Of a stretch of DNA of 64,000 nt, positions 32,444 through 43,150 are shown piece after piece; position 1 is the stretch's first letter, and each line of letters opens with the position of its first letter. The stretch comes from Patella vulgata (taxonomy: Eukaryota; Mollusca; Gastropoda; Patellidae), in the NCBI RefSeq assembly GCF_932274485.2, contig NC_065880.2, forward strand, positions 6,673,695-6,737,694, given 5' to 3'. A program made the translations under genes and the position numbers. The notes under the pieces are model-generated. The model was not told where the DNA came from and did not search any database. It saw only the letters and a list, made by a program, of their open reading frames with translations.

Positions 32444-35400
32444 GTATGCACACACATTTTTAAATTTTAAACATACCTTATGTACAGGTAAGCGCATACA
32501 CTTTTAAATTTTAAACATACCTTATTCAAGGGCCAATTCGGCCTATTACAGGCCTTTCTTTATGCTTTAAATGTTATATGAATTATTTATTAGGCATTTA
32601 TTAACTTACCGAGACCATAATCAACTCGGTAGGTCACGTCAGAGGTCATTCGAGCGACTTTTGACCTATGACGTCAGACATTTGATTAACCAACCAGCGT
32701 TGATGTTTCTAGTGGTTTACCCACCGTTCCGTGCACCTCACGCCAAAAAAATCACCGTAACAGACCGTTTCATTTGCTAATCCCTCACATCATCCAGAAC
32801 GCCAGTTATATAACAACTCTTCCAAATCCAAGTGTAGTAAAAAAACAAGTAAAACGAAATTTTGAACTATATATAAAAAACGAAACGAAATAGGATCTGT
32901 GTTTTAATCAGATTGATACCTAAATGAGCAGAATTATTTTCCTAAAGCTTCTGAAGTTATTTCATTCTCGGGTAATCCCCCAGATCGCATGTCCATCTGG
33001 TCAATGTCGTCACCCTCTGAAGTAATTCCATTCTCGGGTAATACCCCAGACCGCATGTCCATCTGGTCAATGTCGTCACCCTCTGAAGTAATTCCATTCT
33101 CGGGTAATCCCCCAGACCGCATGTCCATCTGGTCAATGTCGTCACCCTCTGAAGTAATTCCATTCTCGGGTAATCCCCCAGACCGCATGTCCATCTGGTC
33201 AATGTCGTCACCCTCTGAAGTTATTCCATTCTCGGGTAATCCCCTAGACCGCATGTCCATCTGGTCAATGTCGTCACCCTCTGAAGTTATTCCATTCTCG
33301 GGTAATCCCCTAGACCGCATGTCCATCTGGTCAATGTCGTCACCCTCTGAAGTTATTCCATTCTCGGGTAATCCCCTAGACCGCATGTCCATCTGGTCAA
33401 TGTCGTCACCCTCTGAAGTTATTCCATTCTCGGGTAATCCCCTAGACCGGATGTTCATCTTGTCAATGTCGTCACCCTCTGAAGTTATTCCATTCTCGGG
33501 TAATGCCCAGACCGGATGTTCATCTTGTCACTGTCGTCACCCTCTGAAGTTATTTCATTCTGGGGTAATCCCCTTCGTCACCCTCTGAAGTTATTTCATT
33601 CTATGGTAATCCCCTAGACCGCATGTCCATCTTGTCACTATTGTCTCCCTCTGATGTTATTTCATTCTATGGTAATACCTCAGATTCCCCGAAATTTGCG
33701 AGACCATTTGAAACAGGATAACCAGACTTTTCAATTTGTTTTTGTTTTGTTTTGCATGTTTCCAGGGAACAGACTGTATACCAGTTATCACTGTAAAGAT
33801 GGATCTAGTTCAACCTGTTCTGGACACAACTTGAAATGTGACGCAGGAAAGAAGATCTTCATCGTGAACACTCAGTATATATTTGCCACTACCGAATCCA
33901 GTTGTCCCGTTAAGAGCACCCGTCGAAACAGGACCGGATGCTGTTTTGATTATAGGAATGATCTATGCGCCATCGATTATACGCCCGACGATCTGGGGAC
34001 TGTCCTGTCTAAGTGCCACACTCAGCAATCATGTACACTGTCAACTCCTGCTGGATCCGAACATGCGAAATGTAAAATGTCACGACGTTGGTGGTATCCA
34101 AGATCAAAGATGTTCAGCCATTATGCAATGTCTTATATTACCTACGAGTGTTTACCAGGTAGATCTTGATTATAATTTATCTTTAACAATTGATTAAAAT
34201 GAAATGAAATGAAATGGGGTTTAACGTCCTACTCTTTTGCTCCGAACTGGGCTAATGAAGACGGGCATACGCCATACAGTGTGCTATGAGGGAAATTTTG
34301 CCCGGACAGCGGCACTACGGCCTACTCTTATATCGAATTCCAACTGTCAAGGGATCTTTTACGTGCACGTCAATGTGTACACGGGACCTCGGTTTTTCGT
34401 CTCATCCGAACGACTAGACAGCTGTCCTTGTCAGGCCCTCCGTCCTGCATCACTGACAAGGGAGGACCACGCCGGAAAATCTGGATGAACTTTCTCGGCC
34501 AATGCAGAGATCGAACACCCGACCTCCAGGCTAGCAAGCCTGCGTCTTACCCACTTAGCCACCGTGACCCCAACTGATTAAAACCTTCGGCTTTCAGATA
34601 CTTGTTTTTGTAAAAAATGTGTATAATTTGTGTCACTGTTCAATAAATTAACTGGTTAAAGCTGCATAATGTAAGAGCAAAAAAGGCTTGTAACAGGCCT
34701 TTCTTTATATGGAAGACCAAACAGCTCTTTATTCAGTGTTCTTAGTCATTATTTCTTAATTCATAGTCCTTAATTTTTATTTCTTCATTTGTTGTCGTAT
34801 TTCGGCATTTGTATACTAAAATTAACATTTGTATTTTAAAATCAATATTTCTTTTACAAATCAGATTTGGCATATCAGATTTTTAAAATTTATTTTAATT
34901 GTATTTCAAAATAAAGATAAAATTCATTTTAGAAAATCAAAATACATTTACATTTCATCTGGGAAATACAACGAAAAACAAATCTGGAACAACAAATTTC
35001 TAAATACAAATCTCCAAATACAAATCTTGCAAAACATTTCTCCAAAAACATTTCTTCAATAACATTTCGCCAAAAACATTTCTCGAAATCCACCGAAATC
35101 AGCGGAAATCAACCTGGCATACAATAAGTCACCATACAACAAAGGAGAATCGAGCAAGCTGACAGAGGGTCAGCAAATATTTTCCTTGGATGGATTGAAC
35201 TTAAGAAGAAATAGAACAAAGTGTGTGACCCGGAGAAAACCCACGGGGTTGGACGGGCAACCCAAGAAGATATATATTGAGTTGTCAGATAGCCAGACAT
35301 GGGTTACATGAAAATGTCAAGTGAATTTGATTTCTGCTTTTAATATTTAAATCCTATCCTTTGTTCTAATTCGTTTTAGTTCAATTTAACTAAAGAAATA

Positions 35401-38400
35401 GCTTCTGCTCCCAGCTAAAGATCCCTACGCGAAACCGAATTATTGATATAAAATTGAACTAGTATGTTAGTTCCGAAATGGCCTATCGATTAAACCCGAT
35501 GTTTTTCTCTCTCTATCTCTGTTATTCAGATCCTCCAACCATTAGAATAGCAAATCCAACTCAATCAATCGGAGTGCGATCAGGTGTCCATATAATGATC
35601 AAAGGCTCTTTAAAGAAAGGTGTCTCTTGTTGGTTCTCGATAGCCAATGATTATTTCTTCTTGCTTCAAACCAACGATGAACAGAAATCCATCCAGCTAT
35701 CTCATGGAAACCTGCTGAGTAACCTACGATATCGGGTTAAAAACTACAGACGATCGCCTCCAAAATTAATGGTACATGGACCGATTACTAATTTAATGAT
35801 TGAGTTAATATCTAGTAAGTATCTCTATTATGTTATAAATCGTTTCAATAATTGTTAAAGCTATATATGTATTCGGTAACATTCTGGGGCAGGATTTGGG
35901 GATGTAGTAAGGGACCTAGACCTAGATTTCTAGATGTACCGGTAACTATGTCAAAAGATGGTTTAATTAAAGCTGATTTATATTATACAAAGTTCAATCC
36001 ATACCAATATCTTAACTGTACTCATGTCACCATTCACATATATCCTAACTTTTACTCATGTCTAGTCCTTCGGTTGATACGAAAAACCGAGGTCCTGTGT
36101 ATATATTGGAATGCACGCAAACTGGTAGGCGATAGTGCCGCTGCCCGGGCAAAATTTCCCTCATAGCACACTGTATGGCATATACCCGTCTTCATTAGCC
36201 CAGTATAGGAGCAGAATAGTAGGACGTTAAACCCCATTTCATTTCTCATGCCACCATTCACATATATCTTAACTTTTAATCATGCCACCATTCACATATA
36301 TCTTAACCTTTACTCATGTCACCATTCACATATATCTTAACCTTTATTCATGCCACCATTCACATATATCTTAGCCTTTACTCATGTCACATATATCTTA
36401 ACCTTTACTCATGCCACCATTCACATATATCGTAACCTTTACTCATGTCACATATATCTTAACCTTTACTCATGCCACCATTCACATATATCTTAACCTT
36501 TACTCATGCCACCATTCACATGTATTCAAATATGAATGTCACCATTCACATATAAAACGTAATATTCCCTATAATATTATTTTAAGACTTAGTGAATTTA
36601 GAATTTTCTTTATAAGACACCATTACCCTTTAAATTTTATTACTAATAGATTCAACAAAGCATTAAAATGCCCATTGTAAATAAATAAAATATGTAATAA
36701 AGAATTCAGTAAAAAAAAAGAAAATGATCAATCTGAATTTATTCTAGTCACTTACTCTGTGTGTATATATTCTTTTCCAGTGAGGTATTACAAATATATA
36801 TTCGTAACTTGGGAATGTTCTGGAACAGCTGTCGAAGGTAAAACATTTATTTTTCTTTACCTCCTTCTTTTGTCTAGTTGCTCGGATGGGATGAACAAAC
36901 GAGTTCCTGTCTACATGTCGGGTGGGAATAAAGACCGAGGTCCCAGTGAAGTCGACGACGAGTAGGCAGGAATGCTGGTGTTCGGACCAGTACATCACAC
37001 TGTGTGGCGTACACCTACCTTCATTAACCATGTTGGTGCAAGATAGTAGAACGTTCCATTTTGTCTTTGTTTCTTCCGACATTGTATTTTTTATATCGGT
37101 GACATACATTATTAATTATAATATTTTAGAGGAGTGGTGGGTGGTGGGATGGATGGCCGAATGGTTATCACGTTCGCGCTATATCATAAGGTCTGTCATT
37201 GAGTCAACCGGCGTGGTTTCGATTTTTTGGTTGTATGTGGCAAGGGGAAGGGTCGCCTGTCCAACCTCGTGGGTTTTCTCCCACTGCTAAAGACCCCTAC
37301 GCGCAAGCGAATTGTTGAAATAAAATTGAACCACGTGTTAGTCCCGACGTACCCTAGTTTGTGTCGAGTGGACGTTAAACCCCATGTTTCTCTCTTACTC
37401 TCGATTACATTTTTTCTCATAGAATCCATTGCAGTGACTACAAGGCCGTCAACAACAAAACCAACAATACGGACTACAACAACACGCCCGATGACAACAT
37501 CAACTACAAGACTAACAACACCCATTGCAGGACCAACAACACGTACTGCAAGACCAATAACATCCAGCACAATACCAGTAATATTCACTGCAAGGCCAAC
37601 AATAAGAAGCACAGGACCAACAACACGTACTGCGAGACCAACAACACCCAGCACAATACCAGTAATATACACTGCAAGACCAACAACACCCTTAAGACTA
37701 ATGACCACAACCTCAAGACCAAGAACAACCTATGCTAGACCAATAACCACCCTAATGCAGTTCTTTACGACTACAGAAGAGGATGACGAGACAATAATAT
37801 CAGAAATTGATAAAACAGATCTGGAAAAAATGTTTAACGTTACTGACGAAGATCTCAAGGAAATCCAGGGAGAGATTGTAGTTTCCGGATTGCAATCACC
37901 AGAAAGTAAGGGTATGTGCGATGCTATTAACAATAAGGGGTGGCTCTCTAACCTGGAGGGGTGGGGGTGAATGGCCGAATGGTTAACGCGTGCGTGTTGT
38001 TTCATATGGTCTGCCATTGAGTCAACTGGCGTGGTTTCGATTCCCCGGCTGTACGTGACAAGGAATAGCGTCGCCTGTCCAACCTCGTAGGGTTTCTGTG
38101 GTTTCCTCCTACTGCGAATTCTTGAAATAAAATTGACTATATTATGTTAGTCTCGAAATGACCTAGTTAGACCCCATTTCCCTCTCTCCCTAAATTGGAG
38201 CGTCGCGTGTTCCATCCCTTAATTGACCAAGAAAGGATTTTTCGGCGTGGTTCCCCCTTGTCAGTAGTGCGTACATCGTCAAGTCATCAAGTCGTTTCGC
38301 CCATAGCACACTTTATGGCGTATACCTGTCTACAATAGCCGAATAGGAGCAGAACGTTAAAACGTCAAACCCCATGTCATTTCATTTCATGTTTAGAAAA

Positions 38401-39349
38401 ATGTTTTGTTTATGTTATAGGTCTTAATTTGCCGATGTTAATTGGATGTGCTATCGGCGGTTTTCTTCTTCTCCTTATTATCACGTTCATCGTGGCATTG
38501 TTTTGCAAGAGGTGAGTTAGTCAAATATTTCGCTTCATTTCATAGGCTTTGCGGCTGTTCGATCCCTACAAATTGGCCGAGAAAGTTCATCCAGATTTTC
38601 CGGCTTAATTCTTCCTTGTAAGTGATGCAGGACGGAGGGCCTGACAAAGACAGCTGTCTAGTCGTTCGGATGGGACAAGAAACCGAGGTCCCGTGTACCC
38701 ATTGGCGTGTACGTAAAAGATCTCTTGACAGTTGGAATTCTATATAAGAGTAGGCCATAGTGCCGCTGCCCGGGCAAAATTTTCCTCATAGTACACTGTA
38801 TGGCGTATGCCCGTCTTCATTAGCCAAGATCGGATCAGAACAGTAGAAAGTTCAATTCAATTCAATTTCATTTCATTTCATACGGTTTGGAAATCATCAG
38901 TCTTCAGACCAGTAATGCTTTCCACATTCATACTGTAGGTATTTTTTTGTTAAAACATGTCGGTGATTTTAATCTCTATCAACACAAAGGACTCCTACGC
39001 GCATGCGAATTATTTAAATGGAATTGAACCATATGTTAGACCCGAAATAACCGTGTTTGTCATATATACAATCTGGCTTAATCCACTGTTAGCTGATCTC
39101 CCAGTTTGTTATTCTTTCAGACGATCGAATGCAGCAGTCGTTCTGAGGGCTAAAGATGTTGGCGCTGGTGTTACGAATCCGACTTATGGTGGTTTCCAAC
39201 CCAACCAGTACGATGATGCAAGCAGTACTTACAGTGGTGTTTCTAGCAAGTCTAACGCAACACGTATGTCAAGCACAGCATCTGTGAAGAGCATCCCAAG
39301 TCAGTTTGCGGATATGAATGCACAGAAATCGATCGACCTGAATATGTAA
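32377..39349 (+). CDS. Receptor gene 1: membrane lectin-like protein with mucin stalk and NPTY tail (7 exons, ~534 aa)
   Basis: Exons: 32377-32443, 33766-34158, 35530-35814, 36781-36837, 37423-37905 (or -37911), 38421-38511, 39121-39349. All have AG/GT borders; introns 1-5 are phase 1 and intron 6 is phase 2, giving one continuous frame (535 codons with stop). Order: signal peptide (MDMKILIAFIAVTG...), a ~130-residue Cys-rich domain with SUEL/rhamnose-binding-lectin features, a second ~113-residue domain, a Thr/Pro-rich stalk (about 270-385), an acidic linker, one transmembrane helix (about 433-455) and a ~75-residue tail with TNPTY near 477-481 and YSGV. Secretory-pathway, type I plasma-membrane location is inferred. 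NPxY is a known PTB-domain or endocytosis signal. The ligand is unknown; adhesion or microbial recognition is a guess. It converges with receptor gene 2, to which it is paralogous. Confidence 0.82.
32450..32526 (+). repeat. Short direct duplication carrying a second splice donor
   Basis: TTTTTAAATTTTAAACATAC and CTTAT occur twice, 38-44 bp apart; the second unit starts from GTACAGGTAAGC, mirroring the exon-1 end GTACAGGTATGC. Confidence 0.75.
32528..32912 (-). mobile_element. MITE A start fused to MITE family B copy
   Basis: 32528-32625 matches the first part of MITE A (+ sense: AGGCCTTTCTTTATGC). 32626-32912 is MITE B on the minus strand, with TTTGACCTATGACGTCAGAC, ACGAAACGAAATAGGATCTG and TTTTAATCAGATTG. 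Confidence 0.7.
32948..33690. repeat. Minisatellite, 66-bp unit, about 10 copies, in intron 1 of receptor 1
   Basis: Unit includes ATGTCCATCTGGTCAATGTC, GTCACCCTCTGAAGT and ATTCCATTCTCGGGTAATCC. The unit length is a multiple of three, so it stays open on both strands as repetitive frames (22-residue repeats), which I treat as non-coding. Copies near 33500-33690 are degenerate. Confidence 0.92.
33766..34158 (+). CDS. Receptor 1 exon 2: SUEL-like lectin domain
   Basis: 131 codons, phase 1-1. Cys pattern: SGHNLKCDAGKKIFIVNTQY, then SCP, GCCFDY, SKCHTQQSC, and terminal ITYECLPG. This matches the L-x-C-x(2)-G-x(2)-I and terminal Y-x-C framework of SUEL lectins, without the classical YGR and DPC motifs. 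Confidence 0.7.
34194..34575 (-). mobile_element. SINE-B copy, full length
   Basis: Complete from the (ATGAA)n tail to TTAGCCACCGTGACCCC. It is one of the best examples in the window and lies in intron 2 of receptor 1. Its strand gives an 83-codon shadow frame. Confidence 0.92.
34711..35140 (-). mobile_element. MITE family D copy 1
   Basis: Begins GGAAGACCAAACAGCTCTTT; the body TTAACATTTGTATTTTAAAA and GAAAATCAAAATACATTT is shared, inverted, with 39795-40258. Confidence 0.65.
35200..35515. mobile_element. Two SINE-A fragments
   Basis: 35228-35270 is a minus-strand centre (GACCCGGAGAAAACCCACG). 35408-35515 is a plus-strand 3' half (AAAGATCCCTACGCG, GTTAGTTCCGAAATGGCC, CT tail). Confidence 0.6.
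35530..35814 (+). CDS. Receptor 1 exon 3: second extracellular domain, main part
   Basis: 95 codons, phase 1-1: DPPTIRIANPTQSIGVRSGV... to ...NLMIELISS. Predicted beta-rich with few Cys. Its counterparts in receptor 2 are single 354-nt exons; here the last strand is in the next small exon. Family unknown; CUB-like or jelly-roll is possible. Confidence 0.72.
36055..36248 (+). mobile_element. SINE-B fragment in intron 3
   Basis: CGAAAAACCGAGGTCCTGTG to GACGTTAAACCCCATTTCAT. Confidence 0.75.
36243..36548. repeat. Tandem repeat, ~37-bp unit, about 8 copies
   Basis: Unit CATGCCACCATTCACATATA with TCTTAACCTTTACT; some copies lack CCACCATTCA. Confidence 0.88.
36781..36837 (+). CDS. Receptor 1 exon 4: end of the second domain
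   Basis: 19 codons, phase 1-1: MRYYKYIFVTWECSGTAVE. Good acceptor (TCTTTTCCAG). YIFVTWECSG resembles the Y-x-C end of the lectin exons. Confidence 0.7.
36890..37075 (+). mobile_element. Highly degenerate SINE-B fragment
   Basis: AAAGACCGAGGTCCCAGTGA and CTTCATTAACCATGTTGGTG in SINE-B order. Confidence 0.4.
37140..37402 (+). mobile_element. SINE-A copy, full length with small central gap
   Basis: Head GGGATGGATGGCCGAATGGT to GTCGAGTGGACGTTAAACCC and CT tail, 20 bp before the exon-5 acceptor region. Confidence 0.85.
37423..37905 (+). CDS. Receptor 1 exon 5: mucin-like stalk and acidic linker
   Basis: About 161 codons. Thr/Pro/Arg-rich repeats (ARPTT, STIPVI and TTRTARP, with two close copies of ~50 residues) suggest O-glycosylated stalk, followed by EEDDETIISEIDKTDLEKMF (acidic, helix-forming). 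Donor is at 37906 (GTAAGG) or 37912 (GTATGT); both keep phase 1 and differ by two codons. Confidence 0.8.
37960..38195 (+). mobile_element. SINE-A copy in intron 5
   Basis: Head TGAATGGCCGAATGGTTAAC, B-box GGTTTCGATTCCCC, shortened centre and GAAATGACCTAG end. Confidence 0.8.
38205..38400 (+). mobile_element. Diverged SINE-B with large internal deletion
   Basis: GTTCCATCC, TTCGGCGTGGTTCCCCCTTG, CATAGCACACTTTATGGCGT and the terminal (CATTT)n. Confidence 0.6.
38421..38511 (+). CDS. Receptor 1 exon 6: transmembrane helix
   Basis: 30 codons, phase 1 to phase 2: NLPMLIGCAIGGFLLLLIIT then FIVALFCKR. One transmembrane helix with a GG kink, then basic CKR stop-transfer. The downstream intron is phase 2, as in receptor 2. 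Confidence 0.85.
38540..38885 (+). mobile_element. SINE-B copy, head truncated
   Basis: GTTCGATCCCTACAAATTGG to (TTTCA)n. The tail is followed by repeats. Confidence 0.85.
39121..39349 (+). CDS. Receptor 1 exon 7: cytoplasmic tail
   Basis: 75 codons to TAA at 39347-39349. Contains TNPTYGGF (NPxY), YSGV, a Ser-rich stretch and the end KSIDLNM. Confidence 0.82.
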
Positions 39350-39794
39350 GAAGTTGAATTAATTTTTGGCCGTAGTGACTTCTATTTACATCTTATTTGT
39401 TCGTAAATTCCATAATATTTTCGTTTTGGGCAAATAACAGAATCTCTCCACACCGAATGGTTAGCACGTGTGCGCTGTATCATAAGGTCTGTCATTAAAT
39501 CATTAAATCATTATATGACATTTAGAAATTGAATATATAGGCTAATATAAAAACACGATTTATATTGAAAACAATCACTGAGTTTATTTCACACTACCTG
39601 ATAACGTTAAAGGTGGATAACTCTGATTTAGATTCATTAAGTTAGACAGGAACTATTTCTTATAAGAGATATGACATAACGCGATATTATTTTTCTAGAA
39701 TTTATTGTTAAACTAATTGATATAACTCATTGTATTTTTTAATTTTAAGTATGCATATATATTATTAATATCATATAATTACGTTTTATTTATG
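39350..39794. other. Likely 3' UTR and flank of receptor 1
   Basis: AT-rich, with a SINE-A head fragment at 39455-39505 (CACCGAATGGTTAGCACGTG). No unambiguous polyadenylation signal chosen. Confidence 0.4.
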
Positions 39795-40258
39795 TAAGAC
39801 CAAACAGCTCTTTATTCAGTGTTCTTAATACTTAGTTCTTAAATGCTTGCACGATTCCACATTATTGTATGGTGACGTATTGCACGCCAGGTTGATATCC
39901 GCCCATGTCGTCATAATGTTCCGGTTCGATGAATTTCGGGAAATGTTTTTGCAAGATTTGTATTCGGAGATTTGTGTTTTTAGAAATTTGTTGTTCGAGA
40001 ATTGTTTTTCTTTGTATGTCCGTGATGATATGTAAAGGCAGGATATTTTTTTGATTTTCTAAAATAAATTGTACCTTTATTAAATTAAACAGAAATACAA
40101 TATAGAAATCTGATATGACAGATGTCTGATTTGTAAAACAAATATTTTAAGATACAAATTTTAATGTTAATTTTAGTGTACAAATCTCGGATTAAGAAAA
40201 CAAATGAAGAAATAAGAAATACGGACTAAGAACAAAGAACTAAGAACACTGATCTTCC
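39795..40258. mobile_element. MITE family D copy 2, both ends present
   Basis: Left AAGACCAAACAGCTCTTTAT then TCAGTGTTCTTA mirrors right TAAGAACACTGATCTTCC. The body matches 34711-35140 in opposite orientation (GTATGGTGACGTATTGCACG, AAATTTGTTGTTC). Confidence 0.7.
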
Positions 40259-40555
40259 ATAGTTAATAATTTTGATCGTTAATTACAAATAATTATAAAT
40301 TAATGATTTTGATTTTAAGTATGCATTATTTTTTTTTAAAATGCCTAATAAGTATATATTTTTAAAAAATAACTATGATTTTAAGTATCCATTATTTTAT
40401 TTTAATTGTTAATAATTTGGAACCAATTTTTTTGATAAGAATAATATTTATTATTAATTGGAAATAAGTATATGTTACTAATTTTCTTTTGATGGATATT
40501 TGTCGTTTTCGTAAATCAAACCAATATTTTTCATGATTTCACCAAAAATATACTC
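40259..40555. other. AT-rich stretch, nothing specific seen
   Basis: A- and T-runs with a weak internal repetition of GATTTTAAGTATSCATTATT. Confidence 0.35.
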
Positions 40556-40725
40556 TAAAATGAAATGAGGTTTAACGTCCTACTGTTCTGCTCCTAACAT
40601 GGGCTAATGAAGACGGGCATACGCCATACAGTGTGCTATGAGGGAAATTTTGCCCGGCGGTGGCGCTACGGCCTACCTCCAGGCTATCGAGCCAGCGTCT
40701 TACCCACTTAGCCACGTGATCCCCC
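40556..40725 (-). mobile_element. SINE-B copy with a large internal deletion
   Basis: 3' part to TTTGCCCGGCGGTGGCGCTA joined directly to the head (CTACCTCCAGGCTATCGAGC). Confidence 0.8.
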
Positions 40726-40787
40726 CCCCCCGAAAAAAAAAATATACTCTAACGCTGATAGACATGAATATTCAAATTGTTGGGGAG

Positions 40788-41150
40788 CACGTGACTAAGT
40801 GGGTAAGACGCTGGCTCGCTAGCCTGGCGGTGTTCGATCTCTGCATTGGCCGAGAAAGTTCATTCAGATTTTCCGGCGTGGTTGCCCTTTGTCAGTGATG
40901 CAGGATGAAGGGTCTGACAAGGACAGCTGTCTAGTCGTACGGATGGGACGAAAACCCGAGGTCCCGTGTTCACATTGGCGTGCACGTAAAAGACCCTTGG
41001 CAGTTGGAATTCGATATAAGAGTAGGCCGTAGCGCCGCTGCCCGGGTACAATTTCCCTCATAGCATACTGTATGGCGTATGCCCGTCTTCATTAGCCCAG
41101 GTTAGGAGCAGAACAGTCGGACGTTAAACCCCATTTCATTTCATTTCAAA
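40788..41150 (+). mobile_element. SINE-B copy, full length
   Basis: Head CACGTGACTAAGTGGGTAAG through GTGTTCGATCTCTGC to GACGTTAAACCCCATTTCAT. It lies in opposite orientation to the preceding copy, 60 bp away. Confidence 0.9.
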
Positions 41151-41204
41151 TTGTTGATGATTGATATTACACAATATTAAGATAGAATTAAAATTAATCA
41201 ATAA

Positions 41205-41945
41205 GAGTCCCTTTAAAGATACAATATGGACGATTCGATAAAGAGCTGGCAGTTCTCACTATAATAGTTAAATAATAGATAATGTAAAGGAAATTTGCTG
41301 AAAACTTCAGTCAAATTGATCCACTTTGAACTGAGATTTAGCAATAGAATTTTCGGCCTAGCCTCGATCATCATTACTAAAGTCTGTACGATAAAAAAAC
41401 ATAGTCTCGATCATCCATTTCATGATTAAATTATGAATGGAAGTCGAGCAACAAATGAGATCATAATCCAGTAAATATCGCAGGCTAGCGATACCATCGA
41501 GAGTTGATTATGGTCTGGATAAGTTAATTAACGTCTAATTAATAATTTAGATAACATTTCAGGCCTAAAGAAAGACCTGCAATTGGCAGATTTAGCTCTT
41601 GAATAATGTCTGTCTAACTTAACCAAACCATAATTAACTCTCGATGTCATCTTATGTGTCAGATTTTCACTGGATTTGAATCCGAACTACTGTTCAACGC
41701 TCATTGATGTTTAAAATCCATTAATGGATAATCGAGACTATGTTTTTTATCGTACAGACTTTAGTAATGATGGTCGGGACTAGGCTTAACATTTAGAAAC
41801 TAATATCTCGGTTCAGAGTGGAGCAATTTGACTGAAATGTTAAACATATTCTATTTATATTACTTCTTTTTTAACTAGTATAGTCAGAACAGTCAACTCT
41901 TTATCTAATCTCCCATAATGTATCTTTAAAGTAAGATTTTGTTTC
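41205..41945. mobile_element. Two MITE A copies in inverted arrangement
   Basis: 41212-41602 is MITE A on the minus strand (AAAGAGCTGGCAGTTCTCAC to CAGATTTAGCTCTTG). 41615-41945 is a + copy lacking its first ~80 bp. Their inner parts (ACTTTAGTAATGATGG / rc) pair strongly. Confidence 0.75.
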
Positions 41946-42189
41946 ATGAACCTGGCCTTGAAGAATCTCTTTCCCGTGTAAATAGAAATATATTAATTTC
42001 TTTTGTTTTTAATTACTATTATACTGACATATGAATAATGTATTTGTCTTTTTAGTTATATTTGTATTAATTATTTTTATAATAAACTGATGCAAGCTTG
42101 AATATCTTGTGGATGTGCGACATACACAAAACATAATACAATATTTTGAAAAATATTCCCGCTTTTCGTGTGTGTGTGAGTGTGTGTGT

Positions 42190-42375
42190 AGGGGAGGGGG
42201 GCTGTTGGGTGGCCGAATGGTTACCGCGTGCGCGTTGTAAAATAATGTCAGTCACTGAGTCAGCAGGCGTGGTTTCGTTTCTAATTTGTACGTGACAAGG
42301 AGTAGGGTCGCCTGCCCAACCTCGCGGATATTCTCGGTTCTTATGGTTTCCTCCCACTGCTAAAAACACCTACGC
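42190..42375 (+). mobile_element. SINE-A copy without tail
   Basis: GGGTGGCCGAATGGTTACCG, GTCACTGAGTCAGCAGGCGT and TTTCCTCCCACTGCTAAAAA. Confidence 0.75.
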
Positions 42376-42401
42376 TGAAGTGAGTTTTAAGCAAAACTTA
42401 A

Positions 42402-42728
42402 AATAAAATGAAATGAAATGGAGTTTAACGTCCTACTGTTCTGCCCCGACTGGGATAAGGAAGACGGGCATACGCTATACAGTGTGCTATGTGGGAACTT
42501 TTGTCCGGACAAGGGCGCTACGGCTCACTTTTATATCAAATTTCAACTGCCAAGGCATCTCTTACGTGCACGCCAATGTGTACACGGAACCTCGATTTAT
42601 CGTCACTTCCGAACGACCATACGTTGTCCTCTGTCAGGCTACCCGTCCTGCGTTATTAACAAGGGGGGGGGGGGGTACCATGCCGGAAAATTCCGTTGAC
42701 TATTCTCGGCCTACGCAGGGATGGAACT
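42402..42728 (-). mobile_element. SINE-B copy, diverged
   Basis: (ATGAA)n tail, CATACGCTATACAGTGTGCT to GAACTCTC; a poly-G run sits near 42665. Confidence 0.8.
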
Positions 42729-42779
42729 CTCTATATCCGTTTATGTATATTTTTTCTCCATAAAACTAGGAAATCAATC

Positions 42780-43150
42780 TGTTTCACATAGATCTTCTAA
42801 TATCTCGGTAACAGATGACGTTTCGACACGTGACGTCACATCACGCGGCGTCAATCATTGGCTCAATAGCACGTGCATTGTTTACATAAGACGTTACTGA
42901 TTCGGGCCAAAATTATGAATTTTACTTATTTTAATACCCATTTACACTAAATAGGAAATGATAATGATTTTTACCTACAAATAATTCCAACGTCTTTATT
43001 TATTTTTCTAATAAATGTAAAAAAATTGTTTTAGAATTTAAATTGAGGGAAGAAAAAAGTTAATATTTGGGACTCATTAAGTCGCATCAATGTCATCCTT
43101 ATCAGTGATTGTAGAGGCCCAGCAAAAATTCACTGCTGATCAGTGTGCTA
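42780..43150 (-). mobile_element. Partial copy of the hAT-type element
   Basis: GTGACGTCACATCACGCGGC, GACGTTACTGATTCGGGCC and CATCCTTATCAGTGATTGTA are the reverse complement of 21310-21610. Both hAT ends are missing. Confidence 0.75.

Noticed and set aside
32934-33588. Repetitive 22-residue-unit frames on both strands
   Set aside because: Products of a 66-bp minisatellite in an intron.
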